NCBI GenBank assembly: GCA_032821775.1
Contig: JAVLRN010000004.1
Span: forward strand, 2,232,001-2,296,000
Direction of reading: 5' to 3'
DNA length: 64,000 bases
From: Sanguinoderma infundibulare
Taxonomy: Eukaryota; Basidiomycota; Agaricomycetes; Polyporales; Polyporaceae
Under the pieces are notes generated by a model, which saw nothing but the letters and a program-made list of their open reading frames with translations, did not search any database and was not told where the DNA came from. The translations under genes were made by a program, and so were the position numbers. Positions 10,229-21,250 of this stretch are shown here, piece after piece (the first letter of the stretch is position 1; each line of letters begins with the position of its first letter).

Positions 10229-11115
10229 AGGGCTTGCGGGACGGATTGGGGGAATATGAATGGGATACCTAACATGCCTTCACTGACGAAGATTATACGT
10301 ATATACAGAGGGGGTACGATCGGAATTGTGTCATACATACCCATCATGTCCAAATCGTTACACGCGGCCTGTGTGTCGAGGGTTCGCACGAGCGGTCATC
10401 AAGATGATGTCGGGAGGAGTGCTTCAAATTCGATGGGCACGCCAGGCAGCCATGTGTGCAGCCGCGCCGCTGTCGTGGTGGTGGGGGACAGTCCGTGGCC
10501 TCGACGAACACGCTGGGTCTTCGCGACAAGGATAGAGGTAAATTTGGGTCTGACACCAAGGATGGGGGTTGGAATAAAGGGCATAGACCGCGGAGAAGGC
10601 TGGGCAGCTTACCTATCATCCACGACCTATCTCAATTCCTTCTTGATGGCAGGCAATCCAGGACACGCATCTTCGCGGTGAAACTTGGATGACCGTCGCC
10701 ATTGCTTTTGGGCGTTCACGTTGGAGATCAGCCGCACATGGCGCACAGAACAAGGAATCTCTAGGGAGGATACTACACAAGCACCGTCCAGTGAGGTACA
10801 AGAGTACTGGAGGAACGAGAAGCCGAGTCTTGTGCAAGCGTTGGGGAGACAGACTGTCCCGGTCCGAGCGACGGGGTTCGATTCTCGAACACTACAATTA
10901 TTTCAGCCAGTCCGAGAGACCCTCGCCCTATAAAGCGAGCAAAACTGTTGTTCCATATGATCATGCAATGTCCGTAGTATATAAAACTCGTACACGCCCC
11001 ATCAACGTAACAAGAATGTCAAAGATCAAGCCGGACAAAGGAGGGACCATTCCACACCAGTCGAAGACGTACATAGCTGCAGAAATATTCCAGTGATCAT
11101 AACAACCACTCCGTC
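10229..11115. repeat. FB2-SGP3 gap with repeat A copy 3
   Basis: I see no gene in 10229-10849; reading frames are short and without family resemblance. From about 10850 to 11115 the sequence is repeat A, with the longer match to 520-784, including GGTTCGATTCTCGAACAC. It ends at the remnant of the SGP3 anchor-coding sequence (11242-11114). Confidence 0.5.
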
Positions 11116-11242
11116 ACAACAGCCCCACAAGCATAAGAACTGCTGCACCAACAACGGCCCAGCAAGAGGTGGTTACGAGACTGCCTTTTGACGTGGAGGC
11201 GGTACGGTTGGTGCTCGCAGCACTATCGGAAAGCGGCGAGCC

Positions 11243-11868
11243 TCAGGCGGTCGGAAGCGCACCAGACCCGGTGTCTGGGATGTGGACGGGCACGACAGGC
11301 AAAGTTGTTGGTGCTGTCTGCACGGACGTTTCGGTTAACGTCGTTGCCGAGTCTATCCCCACACCCACGACAGAGATAGTGCAATCAGCGGCCACGCCGC
11401 TGTCGCTCGTGACACTGGCAAGCGAGCAGTTCTCGGCGCCGGTCACGCTCACGAAGATGTTGGACTCAACGGTCGCCAGCACCACAACCTCCTGTATAAC
11501 CGTCGGCCCTACGACAGCCGTCACTGTTACAGTAAAGAGCCTGGTGAGCGAAGCGATGCGTGTCACTGGACGTTCACGTACCACCACCCCAGGCTGCGGC
11601 CAATGAGCTGAATGAGCCGGTGCTACCACCGGCGATACCGAGCGACCACGACGTTTGTCCTTGGAAGTGAGAGTCGGTACCGAGGAAGTTTCCGGTGAAC
11701 GGGACATTCGTGGGCGCGAAGGGGACTGGTAGCGAGACTACGGCCGGTGACGCATCTGTGTACCCCGTCAGTGAACATCATGAACAACGCAGAAAGAGCG
11801 CAAAGAGACTGACGATAGTTGCTCAGGATAGAGAGGAGCACAATGAGAGTGGTAAGCTTGTGGAACAT
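11243..11868 (-). CDS. Small secreted Ser/Thr-rich protein SGP3, shortened
   Basis: Exons 11868-11814, 11755-11582 and 11523-11243 give 169 residues. Both introns (58 and 58 bases) match the family, with a CTGAC branch point in intron 1. A signal peptide (MFHKLTTLIVLLSIL...) is followed by FTGNFLGTDS, a Ser/Ala-rich insert, and the cysteine pair ENCSLAS...AADC. The stop at 11243 falls right after the IPDTGSGALPTA block, just before the Ser/Thr stem. Downstream, in the same frame, remnants of the stem and of a hydrophobic tail (VVGAAVLMLVGLL) are still readable, ending at 11114. No alternative splice restores this frame as one would in SGP1 and SGP2. The product, if made, should be secreted but not membrane anchored. 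Confidence 0.7.
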
Positions 11869-12590
11869 TGCGTGGTGTGAAGGACGAAGACAGTTCGAAG
11901 ATGGAGCGAGCTGCAACCTCGATGAAGTCAGTGACGTTGGAAAGGGGGAAATCGTCAGGTCGGACGTCATTGTCCACTGCCATCTCTTATCTACTTGGCA
12001 CCGCGCAGTCCAATGCCAAGCTTACCTCGCTCGAGCAGGTGGGACATAGGCTATGCGGATCCGGGGCCAGACAAGCAACAACCAATGCGAGCCAGTTACG
12101 GAAGACGCTAGCGATCAGCGATGGAACTGGAGGGTATACGATTGGCAAAATTTCGCGGTGACAAGGGGGACGAGTGATGCCCAGCTCAACGAAGTGTCCA
12201 CGACCTAAAAGGCATTCCTAAACTAAATTGGTTCATGAGTATTTCACGGTTATAAGGCCAGCAAGCTGTGGAGGAAGTACTCAACAGATTGCCACAAAAT
12301 GCGACACCGGTATCGAAGTGGCGCCGCGTCGTGCTTTTGGTGGCCTGCGTTTGTTGCCATAATAATCACTTTACAGTTGAGAATCCTGCAAACGGAATTC
12401 AATTAGGAAGATTGGCGGTGGAGGCAGGTGACATGACGGTTGTGCGTTGCAGCCTCAGCCTGAGCTTGTTCGCAGGTCGGGCTGCCTTGTGGCGTGGGAA
12501 GTCAACATAGGAATCCGAGTCCGAGCGCTAGCCTCTCTGTGCTGCCACTGATATGATACTTCAAGTTACTCTATCCCTCAGCAACCCATC
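11869..12590. repeat. SGP3-FB3 divergent flank: repeat C copy 2 and eIF2D-like promoter
   Basis: About 12255-12475 repeats 5830-6015 (repeat C). The last part before the FB3 ATG, with CCTTGTGGCGTGGGAA and TCCCTCAGCAACCCATC, resembles the DNA just upstream of the eIF2D start codon at 15863 (TTGCAAGGTGGCGTGGGAA and TCCCTCAACGACCCACC). No gene lies in this stretch. It serves as a shared 5' region between two divergently read genes. Confidence 0.5.
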
Positions 12591-14345
12591 ATGTTCGAGA
12601 AGCCTTTAGCATCTAATCTCAAAACATCTGGTGGGAGCATCATATTAAGCATTCAATCTAGTTGTTCACATAACTCCCTATCGCTCCCGTCCGACCTTCT
12701 AATCGCAGGAAGCTCGTCCTTGGCGGAACGCCCTTTCAACCAGGTTACCAGCGACACCGTCGTGCAATCGGCCTGGTCCTTTCCGCGAATCAACATCGAC
12801 GTCCTAAACCTAATCCTGGACTGTTTCGACACTTGCGACGACCGCGAACGCGATGCATGCCTCCAATGCTCCCTTGTTTGTCGAACGTGGTCCGAACCTG
12901 CATTGAAAGCGTTGTGGAGGTCCACCTCGCTCCTTGTCCTCTACTTCATTCTGTTCAGGATGCCTGACGACTCATTCAACGCCCGCCACGCAAGCGCGTG
13001 GGGTGGTTGTCCGGAGTACTTCAAGGAGGTCAGTGCCACCCGGCTTCATGATTAATATGCGCCACTCGTTGATCATTGTCCGATGAAGATTTTGGCATCT
13101 AGGCCGTGGATAGACAGCGCTCGGTGGACCCGTTTTCTGCATTGTGCCAGTCGCATCAGGACCGTGACCAGAGGTTCCAATGAGCCTGCCGAGTTCCACC
13201 TCCTCCGACAGCTCGTCGAACACAATAGTGGCGTGACCTTCCTGCCCTCATTGAGATCGATTGCGTGGATAGAAACGCCGTTCTCGAGTGGCGTTCTCTC
13301 CCTTATTGTCCCTCCTGGCCTACAGCACCTCCGGTATGACGTGCACACCCCCGGCAGTCGTACAGCCGAGGTGTCGGGGGAACAGATTATCAACACGATA
13401 ACCGATATTGCCTCAAAAGTCGAGCAACTTTCTACGCTCATGATAGATGGTCACCACTCGCACCTCACAGTAGGTACGGTCCTTCACGCCTTGGGGCGCT
13501 TCGGACCGTGCAAGAACCTTCGCCGCTTCACCTTAGAAGCCCTTGGGCTTTGGCCAGGAGGATACAACGACACCCGTGTTTTGGAAGCACCGAACCTGCG
13601 CAACTTCGGTCTCGTATGCGGAAGCAGGAGCTCGTCTGCTTTCGTTGCACATCTATCGGCGCCAAGGCTCAGCGATCTGGAACTCGTTGTCATAGAGCCG
13701 ACATCCGTCTACGATCCCGTCGCGCATAGGTCCCTCCTTCACGAGCTGTCGAGCGCATCATTCTCCAGGACACTCCGCGTGCTGCGCTTCCGTACGTTCG
13801 ACGAAGACAATAGCCCCTTGCCTGACGATTATTTTGGAGCCTGCATTCTGCTTCGAGACGTCGTTGCGGGGCTGCTCGAGCTGAAGCAGCTACGCATCGT
13901 GTCCATCGATTACGGCACCCCGGCCTCTCTCACGGACGACGATGTCTTGAGGATGGCCCAAGTTTGGACCGACTTGGAGGAGCTCAGCATCGGCCTCGTG
14001 GAGGATCAACGTGCTACCTATCCCACTCCCCTCGCCTTGTCCCATTTGGCTCAGCATTGCCCCTCCCTTGTTCGGATCTACCTCCCGTTCGACGTCAGTG
14101 CTACGCCAATCGTCCCTGACGTGCCTTCACCCTCCAGGGATCATCCCTTAGACTGGCTCTCTCTGTCTCTACGTCGGGGTGGGCAGTGCCATGCAGTGCC
14201 ATTTGGTCGCTTGATTGGTATGCTTTTTCCCAACTTGTCGACAATTTCGTCACGGGAGCACTACCGGTTTACGGAGATGGCGTATGCTGAGGTGGAGAGA
14301 CTTAGGGGAGAGAGAGAGAGCCGCGTTGATTCAGGTGTACACTGA
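12591..14345 (+). CDS. FB3: F-box/LRR protein with an eIF2D-derived 5' end
   Basis: Exons 12591-13028 and 13089-14345 (phase-0 intron of 60 bases after codon 146) give 564 residues. The F-box is at about residues 68-112 (INIDVLNLILDCFDT... ACLQCSLVCRTWSEPALKALW). LRR-type segments fill the C-terminal exon (FLPSLRSIAWIE, LRRFTLEALG, LRNFGLVCG, PRLSDLELVV, LKQLRIVSIDYG, LEELSIGLVED, LVRIYLPFDV). The first 13 codons (MFEKPLASNLKTS) and the following 100 bases match exon 1, intron 1 and the start of exon 2 of eIF2D. A 78-base segment, 12631-12708 (GTGGGA...CGCAG), could be spliced as in eIF2D and would leave the frame intact, giving 538 residues. Probable SCF substrate receptor; target unknown. 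Confidence 0.8.
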
Positions 14346-14749
14346 TTTCAAGTCTCGTGTACTATCAGTAACTTTGGTGGCATCGAGGTGAGTAGATATA
14401 TATATCTGATTTTTGACGTTGCACCCCATGCTTACTAGGACGGGCCTATGATCACGAACTACAGCGTAGGAAACCGCTTGTCGCATCCGAAATAAAAGTA
14501 GAGCGAAACTGGCTAGGCGACGGGCACTTGCGAAGGCGGGAAATAGGACTCCTTATATATGCACCCTTGGACACGATGGTCGCAGCATTGCCCGAATGCA
14601 ATCAATTGAAACAGTCCTAGTTCTACCAGGGACTATCCGTCTCGAATGCTGCTACGCTATCTCTAGGCAGCTCGATCGTGGATGGCACTAGCAAATTGCA
14701 CAACTTACGAAGCGACACAACTACTTAGCTCGTCATTGCTTCCATTCCA
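14346..14749. other. FB3-SGP4 intergenic region
   Basis: The two genes converge here. There is a short TA-rich stretch near 14390 and no coding signal. Repeat A, found after SGP1 to SGP3, is not recognisable downstream of SGP4, so this 3' flank differs from the others. Confidence 0.4.
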
Positions 14750-15528
14750 TCATAGAAAGCCCGCGAGGACGAGAACCGCCGCGCCCATAACGCCCAAGCC
14801 AGAGATACCTTCGAGACCTCTATTTGCTGCACTATTCTTCGTCGACGTGGAGGTCGGAGTACCGCTGGTAGCACCTCGAGTGGCGCCTCCGAAGGTGACC
14901 AATGAAGTCGGAAGGGCACCAGACCCACTGTCGGGGATCTGGACTGCGAAGATAGGTACAGTTGTCGCGCCGTCATGGTTGTGTACGCCAATCGATATGT
15001 ACTCGTGGGTCGAGTCTTCCGCCACGGTCACGTCAGAGACACTGCAATCACTAGCCACGCCGCCGTCGCTCGTGGCAGTGGCGAGAGAGCAATGCGCTAT
15101 GGCGGACCTAGTGAAGAATTTCTCGTCACTCCCAGAGCTCGATATCGCCACGACCTCCTGTACATCCGTGGCCGCCACAAGGAGCGTCACTGTTACGGTA
15201 CAGAGCCTCATGAACAAAATGATCGCGCATGTCACTGGACTTGCACGTACCACCACCAAAGTTTGTGTTGGTCAATGAGCCGGTGGTAGAACCGAGACCG
15301 AGTGACCATGACGTGTGGCCTTGCGCGTCGGTACCGAGGAAGTTTCCGGTGAGTGGGACATCCGTGTCCGCGAGCGGGATTGCCAGCGAGACTACGGCTG
15401 CTGACGCGTCTGCATACATCGTCAATGCGCACTACGAACCACGCAGGAAGAGCGAACAGAGACTGACAATAGTTATTGAGGACAGAGAGGAGCACAATGG
15501 CGGCGGTAAGCTTAAGCTTGGGGAACAT
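14750..15528 (-). CDS. SGP4: secreted GPI-anchored-type Ser/Thr-rich protein, intact
   Basis: Exons 15528-15468, 15409-15251 and 15189-14750 join to 219 residues. It has an N-terminal signal peptide (MFPKLKLTAAIVLLSVL...), the block LTGNFLGTDAQGHTSWSLG, a conserved cysteine pair (AHCSLAT...ASDC) and a Thr/Ser/Gly-rich stem (TSGTPTSTSTKN). It ends in a hydrophobic tail (GLGVMGAAVLVLAGFL) without a cytoplasmic part. That is the layout of a GPI-anchored surface protein; the family is common in Agaricomycetes but has no known function. SGP4 alone of the four keeps the tail in frame, so I take it as the parent or best-preserved member. It is divergent from eIF2D, with 334 bases between start codons. 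Confidence 0.8.
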
Positions 15529-15862
15529 TGTGTCGTAAAGGATGAAGACAAGGTAAAAATGGAGCGAGCTACTTAAGCATCAAGAGCTGGACGTACCGGG
15601 TGCCACGTTGCGAATTTGCGTTCTTTGGGTTCCGAGGAATGGTCGGGTTCTATCCGAGCTGCAATGTACGTACTGGCCGAGTAGCATAGTCGGTTCAATC
15701 TTATCCGTTCTCCGAGTCGGTGGTTGGCCGCGAAACGGACGTGGCTATGTTTTAAGCGCCTTGCAAGGTGGCGTGGGAAATCGACTGTTTGCAGACCACG
15801 ACACCCGCACCGTGACACTGCCACAGCTACCGCAGTGCCAGTGCATCCCTCAACGACCCACC
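15529..15862. promoter_or_regulatory. Divergent promoter of SGP4 and eIF2D
   Basis: 334 bases between two oppositely read start codons. The half next to eIF2D is the part that resembles the FB3 upstream region. I see no clear TATA box. The region must contain start sites for both genes. Confidence 0.45.
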
Positions 15863-18276
15863 ATGTTCAAAAAGCCGTTAGCGGACCTCAAAACATCAGG
15901 TGGGAAAGTCTTGATAGGTACTCAGTTGAGCTACTCATATAACACTCCACAGCGCCCCTCCGAAGTTCCGATCGCAGGAAGCTGCGGCAGCGCGTCCTGC
16001 AATCGCACCCCAACCTTTCACCAGAAGAGGGTGATGCTCTCGTCCCCGATAGGTTGCAGTCGCAAAAGTTCAGCACCCACCTAGAAGAACCGGGTGTATG
16101 CATCTGCTCGTGCTGTCATCATTGAATACTAACTGCCCTCACGAAACTTTCTAGGTCTTGTATCTATCTCCTGAGGGTGATCCGCTCTGGTTTACCATCG
16201 GGAAAGGCTCAGAGGATCTGATCCCGACTGGTTCGTGGTTGTGTCATGTAATGAATTTCCTACAACTGAATCGAGCCCACAGTTTATACACTATGGAAAC
16301 GCCCGGATCTCCTACAGTTTTTATCCACGCCAGCCCCGGTCGTACCCAAGCTCATCGGAGGCGCTGATCTCATGATTCCAGGAGGTACGTACCTTTCATT
16401 GATGACGTGTAGCCCTCAAGGTGATCTCTGACGGTCTGTGTTCTTCCCAAGGCAGTAATCCAGCACTCCTCGACCCTTGCTCGTGACGAGCCCGTCTCGG
16501 TATCCCAGTATCATCACGGAGCCGTTGGTCCTCCGCTGGCTGTGGGCCGTATGGCTGTGTCCTCGGATATTCTCCGCACTGCGGAAGAGACGGATGTGAA
16601 GGGGAAGGCCGTCTACATCCTCCATACATGGCAGGACGCGCTTTGGGAGATGGGTCCGAGCAAGAAGGCAGACCCACCCGCGCCGGTCCAGGTCATTTCT
16701 CCGGAAGTGGAAGGATCGGTCGAAGGCAAAGGAGGCTCTCATGAAGTAGTGTCGGACGCTATTGGTGACAATGCGGCATCGGTATCGACAGATGAAATAC
16801 CTGCACAGAGCGATCAGATTGAAATTACATCGCAGGGGCAGGCGAGCACGGAAGGACATGCAGAGACAAAGGCAACAGCCCTCACTCCGGAAGGTCCGCA
16901 CACGCTCTGTTGCTTAGAGCTCTACTTACGCTGCCCTCGCAGACGTCTCAGAATGTTTGCACGCGGCAACCCTCCACACTATTGGCTCCGCGCTCTCGGA
17001 CGTTCCACCGTCGACCTTTCCTATGCCTGCCTCAACGTTCTGGAGCTCATATGTGCTTCCCGCACGCCCTGCAGAGGCGTTAGGGCCGAATGGTCTTGCT
17101 GGTCAGTCCCTGCCATCTACAGGCACTTGAGAAGTGTACTGATCACCCAACTACTGGTGTTCGAACAGATGCATATCTGATCGACGTAAAACATTCGACA
17201 CACAAAAACGTAAAGTCGTTCCTCAAAGCATGTGCCAAGGAGGGTCTAGTCAAGTTGAAGGAAGCCAAGGGTGACGTGGTCGTCACTGGTGAGCAGCCGT
17301 CGAGGTCTCTTCTAGGTCGTCGAGACGGTAACAGATCATGCGCAGCTGTGTATCCTCAGCATCCGGCGGTGACGGCTCATCGACCACATCGCACCATCGG
17401 CGACCTAGAAGCCAGAGCTAAGAAGGCTGAGGACAGAGAACAGAAAGAGAAGGAGGCGGAGGAGAAGCGCAAGGGCGAGATCCATGTCGCGGAGCTTTGG
17501 AAACCACTCGGGACCGCGGTTCCCTTCTTCGTTACCGCTGAGAAAGAGTGAGCCACCAGTTCCCTTCGCAAACACGACGCATGCTCATGATGTTCTTTTT
17601 TCTTGCAGCACATCCGAGCTGTACACGATCGCCGAGATCAAGGACATCGTTAACGGCTACGTGTCCTCGCGTTCCCTGATCAACGTGAACGACAACCAGT
17701 ACATCAACGTAGGAGCAGACCAGTTTCTCGCGGGCGCGGTTTCTGTCAAGGGCGAGGACGTGCCCGAGTTCCTGAAACGCGACGATGTTCTAAAGCGTAT
17801 TCGCGCGAACATGCAGACATGGCACGAGATCAGAGTCGAGGGCCGAGAAACGGTACGAAAGTAAGTTGTGCTCTTTGTTGACAGTTCTGCATTGTTCAAG
17901 GGCCCTAATTGCATACGCGCCAACTAGGAAGGGGGAAGTAAAGCCGATCTCGGTCGTTGTCAAGATTCGGCAGGGGAGGAAAGCGTGCACCCTTGTCACA
18001 GGATACGAGACGTTCGGCCTTCAAGCAGATGGTCTTGTAGATGAGCTGCGCAAGAAGTGCGCGAGCTCAACCTCAGGTATGTTCGTATCGCTTGTCTTCG
18101 AAGACTGTGCTGACGCAATGGGACCTAAAGTATCACCGATGCAAGGAAAGCCAAACTCGCTGGAGGTCATGGTGCAGGGCAAACAGGTCAAGGCCGTGAC
18201 GGACCTGCTCATAGCACGGGGGGTACCGAAGCGGTGGATAGAGGGAGCTGATCTGACACAGAAGAAAAAGAAATGA
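15863..18276 (+). CDS. TMA64: Translation initiation factor eIF2D (Tma64/ligatin)
   Basis: Eleven exons: 15863-15899, 15953-16095, 16155-16230, 16283-16384, 16456-16893, 16943-17101, 17169-17288, 17346-17547, 17609-17860, 17928-18076 and 18131-18276, joining to 607 residues (human protein 584). The start MFKKPLADLKTS plus the SSDRRKL motif is the family's N-terminus. YLSPEGDPLWFTI, TLWKRPDLL and GGADLMIPG belong to the PUA-containing N-terminal part (to about 190). An acidic linker follows (about 190-265). A winged-helix part has DVKHSTHKNVKSFLKA (about 321), and a SWIB/MDM2-like part has SELYTIAEIKDIVNGYV (about 427). The SUI1 domain runs from about 511 to the end. eIF2D delivers initiator tRNA independently of GTP and recycles 40S subunits. 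The gene is single copy, but its 5' end is echoed in FB3. Confidence 0.93.
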
Positions 18277-18525
18277 TTCAATTCATGAGCAGCAGTGTTG
18301 AGCCTGTACGTGGGATATGGGGTTTCCGAAGCATGTGCTGTAGGAATATTTTTCTTGAGAAAGATTGACGACAAAGGCCGCACACCTCGTTTCTCTCGAT
18401 GGCACCCAGCACCCTAGGAGAGTCCCGGATGACGCGCCGGGCCGGCATTGCGCGCGGCGCGTACTTGATGGCGCGCATTGAGTTGGGTCTGCTCGTTGTC
18501 CCCGACGACGAGCACGTCTATCGTC

Positions 18526-20309
18526 ATGCTGTTCAACGGCGTTGCTCCGCTTGCTCTTCTCCTTATCACCCCTTACACCCCTCAGGTCTCGGAGTCTTGC
18601 TTGTCTCAACATTACTACGGAACCCGCGGCCAACAGAATGTCTTCATCACCGACGACGACGCCTGCCTCTCGGAGGCCTCAGCGCATTTACGCTCGGGCG
18701 TAGCAGTGCAGCTCACCGAGGACGTACAGCAGCTCGTATGGCTTCAGCAGCAGTCCGTGGACGTGTCGATAAGGCCCCCGAGCTTCCAAGATGAGTTGAA
18801 CGCTTTCTTTGCCCGCCTCTCCATCCCCAGCGCAATCTCGTCGGACAGCGAGCAGACGGTATTCAACGACAAGAAACCCGCTAAGCTCCTTTTCCGCACC
18901 CCCACCTCCGCCATCATCTCCGTCGACCCCGAGACGGCCTTCACGCTCGACCTCCATCTGCCCCGCTTCTGGAAGGCGTCCCCTCTCCCGCCCGTCCCGG
19001 TGCCCTTCATCCCCGTGCCGTCGAAGGCCGTCGAACGCGTGAAGGACGTCCTCGCGGGCATCAAGTTCGACCCTGTCGTCGCGTCCGTCGTCAACAACAT
19101 CTCCGTCCCGCAACTCCGCGCGGACGTCCGCTATCTCACAGGCGAGAGCCCCCAGTCGGAGATCGTCTCGCGACACTCGTTCTCAAAGGGCGTCCTTATT
19201 GCGGCCGACTGGCTCAAGGCGAACTTTGAGGCGCACGGCGCGAACTGCACACTCAAGCAGTTTTTGCCTGCCTTCGCGCCGAACGTCGTATGGTATGTCC
19301 TCCCCTCTACGCCCTTTGGACTCGGAGGGCTTGAGAAGCTGACTGCACGCCGTGGGATGTGGCAGCCTATATGCGGGTTCCGAGAACACGACGGAGACCG
19401 TGCTTATCAGCGCCCACTATGACAGCCGTGGGTCGTTCGGGAGCGTGCGCGCGCCGGGCGGGGACGACGACGGCTCCGGCACGACCGCGCTCCTCGGCAT
19501 CGCTCGCGTCATTGCGCGCAAAGGGCTCAAGTTCAGGAAGAACGTGCAGATTGTCGCGTTCGCCGGCGAGGAGCAGGGTCTATATGGCTCCTACTACTAC
19601 GCACGCGAGCTCTATCAGCAGGGTGCGAACTTGACGCTCATGGTGCAAGCGGACATGCTCGGGTACCACGCTGAGGGCGAGCCAGCCCAGCTCGGGCTTC
19701 CTGACCGGTACGCTATTGTCTTCCCTTTGGTTTGTGATAGGGCGATGCCTGAACGGGTTTGACGTGCAGCATTGGCACGCCGGAGGTTGCGCAGCTCGTT
19801 GCCAACCTTTCTGCTATCTACAGCCCTGAGCTGAAAGTCGGCCCCACGGCGGTGAGTGATCACAAGGCGGATTGGCTGATAAAGTGGGCTAATTCTATGC
19901 TCGCATCGTCATAGGTATGCTGCAGCGACCACCAGGTGAGTATGGTGTGCATCCCTGACCGACATTCCTTGCTGACGATAGGGGTGTATATAGCGCTTCC
20001 ACGAGACTGGCTTCCCTGCCACCCAACTCTTCGAGCGTGCGGGTCCGATTGTAGATCCCATGTACCATAACAGCGGTACGGCCTTCTTCTGCGGCTGTAC
20101 GTGGATTCTGGACTTATTCTAGTCTGTTGTACTCAGGTGACTTGAGCGACCGCGAGGGATACGACTTCGAGCAGATCAGGTCCATCGCCAAGGTCCAGGT
20201 GAGAATGACGCCCGCTCGCAATCGTGACACTCTACTGAAGAAATGGATGTGATTGCAGTTCGCAACTCTTTTGCACACTGCTGGGTTCGATCTTCCCGGG
20301 CACAGCTGA
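18526..20309 (+). CDS. Secreted or vacuolar M28 family aminopeptidase
   Basis: Seven exons: 18526-19292, 19366-19707, 19770-19851, 19915-19935, 19994-20075, 20137-20198 and 20259-20309; 468 residues. The ATG at 18526 opens a signal peptide (MLFNGVAPLALLLITPY). The C-terminal half holds the full zinc site of the M28 family: H273 and D275 (SAHYDSRGS), D291 (GGDDDGSG), E324/E325 (FAGEEQG), an Asp in VQADMLGYH (about 350), and a final His in CCSDHQRF. The 21-base fourth exon encodes the VCCSDHQ part of that last motif. The N-terminal 200 residues are a family-specific prodomain-like part. It should release N-terminal residues from peptides outside the cell or in the vacuole. It lies 250 bases after eIF2D on the same strand. 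Confidence 0.88.
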
Positions 20310-21250
20310 AAGCAAGACGACCTTGGTTGACATTTCATTGTATATCTACAAGTAGACTTGTGCTTGTATAGGCGGAACATGTTCCTTGGCCGAGGCTCGA
20401 ACGGAGCATCAAGAACATCATTAATTGAAAATCTTGGTCCAGGGCTTCGCGAGCACCACGTGTACCAAGCGTGAAGTCTGCCTTTCCCGGGTTCACCTGG
20501 CTGTTTCTCTGTCTTTCACTGCCCCGTCGACATCTGCGTTCGCAAACAGAGGCCGAGCAACAAGCGCGACGGTGTTAACCGTGGCCAGTGCGGATTTGAT
20601 GTGACGCTGTTCGTAGTGATGGGATGCTGATTTGACTCAAAGTTAGGTTCCCTGCTCGTCGTCACTGGAAACGCTATGACTGGTCAGCGACCATCGGGAA
20701 TAGTTGATGAAGCTCCGAGATGAAGGACGTGGGAAGGGTGATTGCATGCCACAGATCTCGTCTTGGTGAGGGCCACATTTTCAACATCCCACTACCTTCT
20801 TTCCTGATTTGCCGTGTGGGCCGACTCTATGGCGCTCATCACCTTGAGATGATGATGGGGTTCGCGCGCGACGGTCTATGGCATTTATTCGAGGCATGCA
20901 GCATGTTCGTATGCCCAATGCGCCTGCGTTCGCTGGGGTGCTGCGACTGACCTGCCACCCCCATCAAGCCACGAGCAAAGATCGTCTCAGGACCGGCTCA
21001 TCGCCACCGTTGCTATCTCCCATCCAGGTCCATCAATTCATTAGCCGACACGAGCTTGCTCATAACGCACGTCAGTCGCGCCCTCCCGAGCTTTCCTCTC
21101 GTAGGCAGAGCCTACTTGGCTTCCTCTTTCGTTCGCTCACGACGGCTCGTTCTTCTCTCCTGCAGCGTGGTTTTCTCTAGGTCTCCTGGGCTTTGACAGT
21201 CCGTTCCTTTCTCTCTTCGTTCCCTCGTTCTCTCCGTTCGGTCTCGTATC
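20310..21250. other. Intergenic region, no gene seen
   Basis: About 940 bases without a recognisable coding or RNA signal. It holds the 3' end of the peptidase gene and, after about 21050, a CT-rich stretch (CTTCCTCTTTCG, TTCTTCTCTCCTGC, CCTTTCTCTCTTCG). Such stretches are typical just upstream of fungal start sites. Confidence 0.5.

Noticed and set aside
15863..16083. Open frame starting MFKKPLADLKTSG, similar to FB3, at first taken as a truncated F-box copy
   Set aside because: Splicing after codon 12 gives the eIF2D N-terminus and leads cleanly into ten further exons. FB3 is the derived copy.
18688..19176. Long acidic frame antisense to the M28 peptidase
   Set aside because: Shadow of a GC-rich coding strand; no splice sites, and the sense frame has all catalytic motifs.
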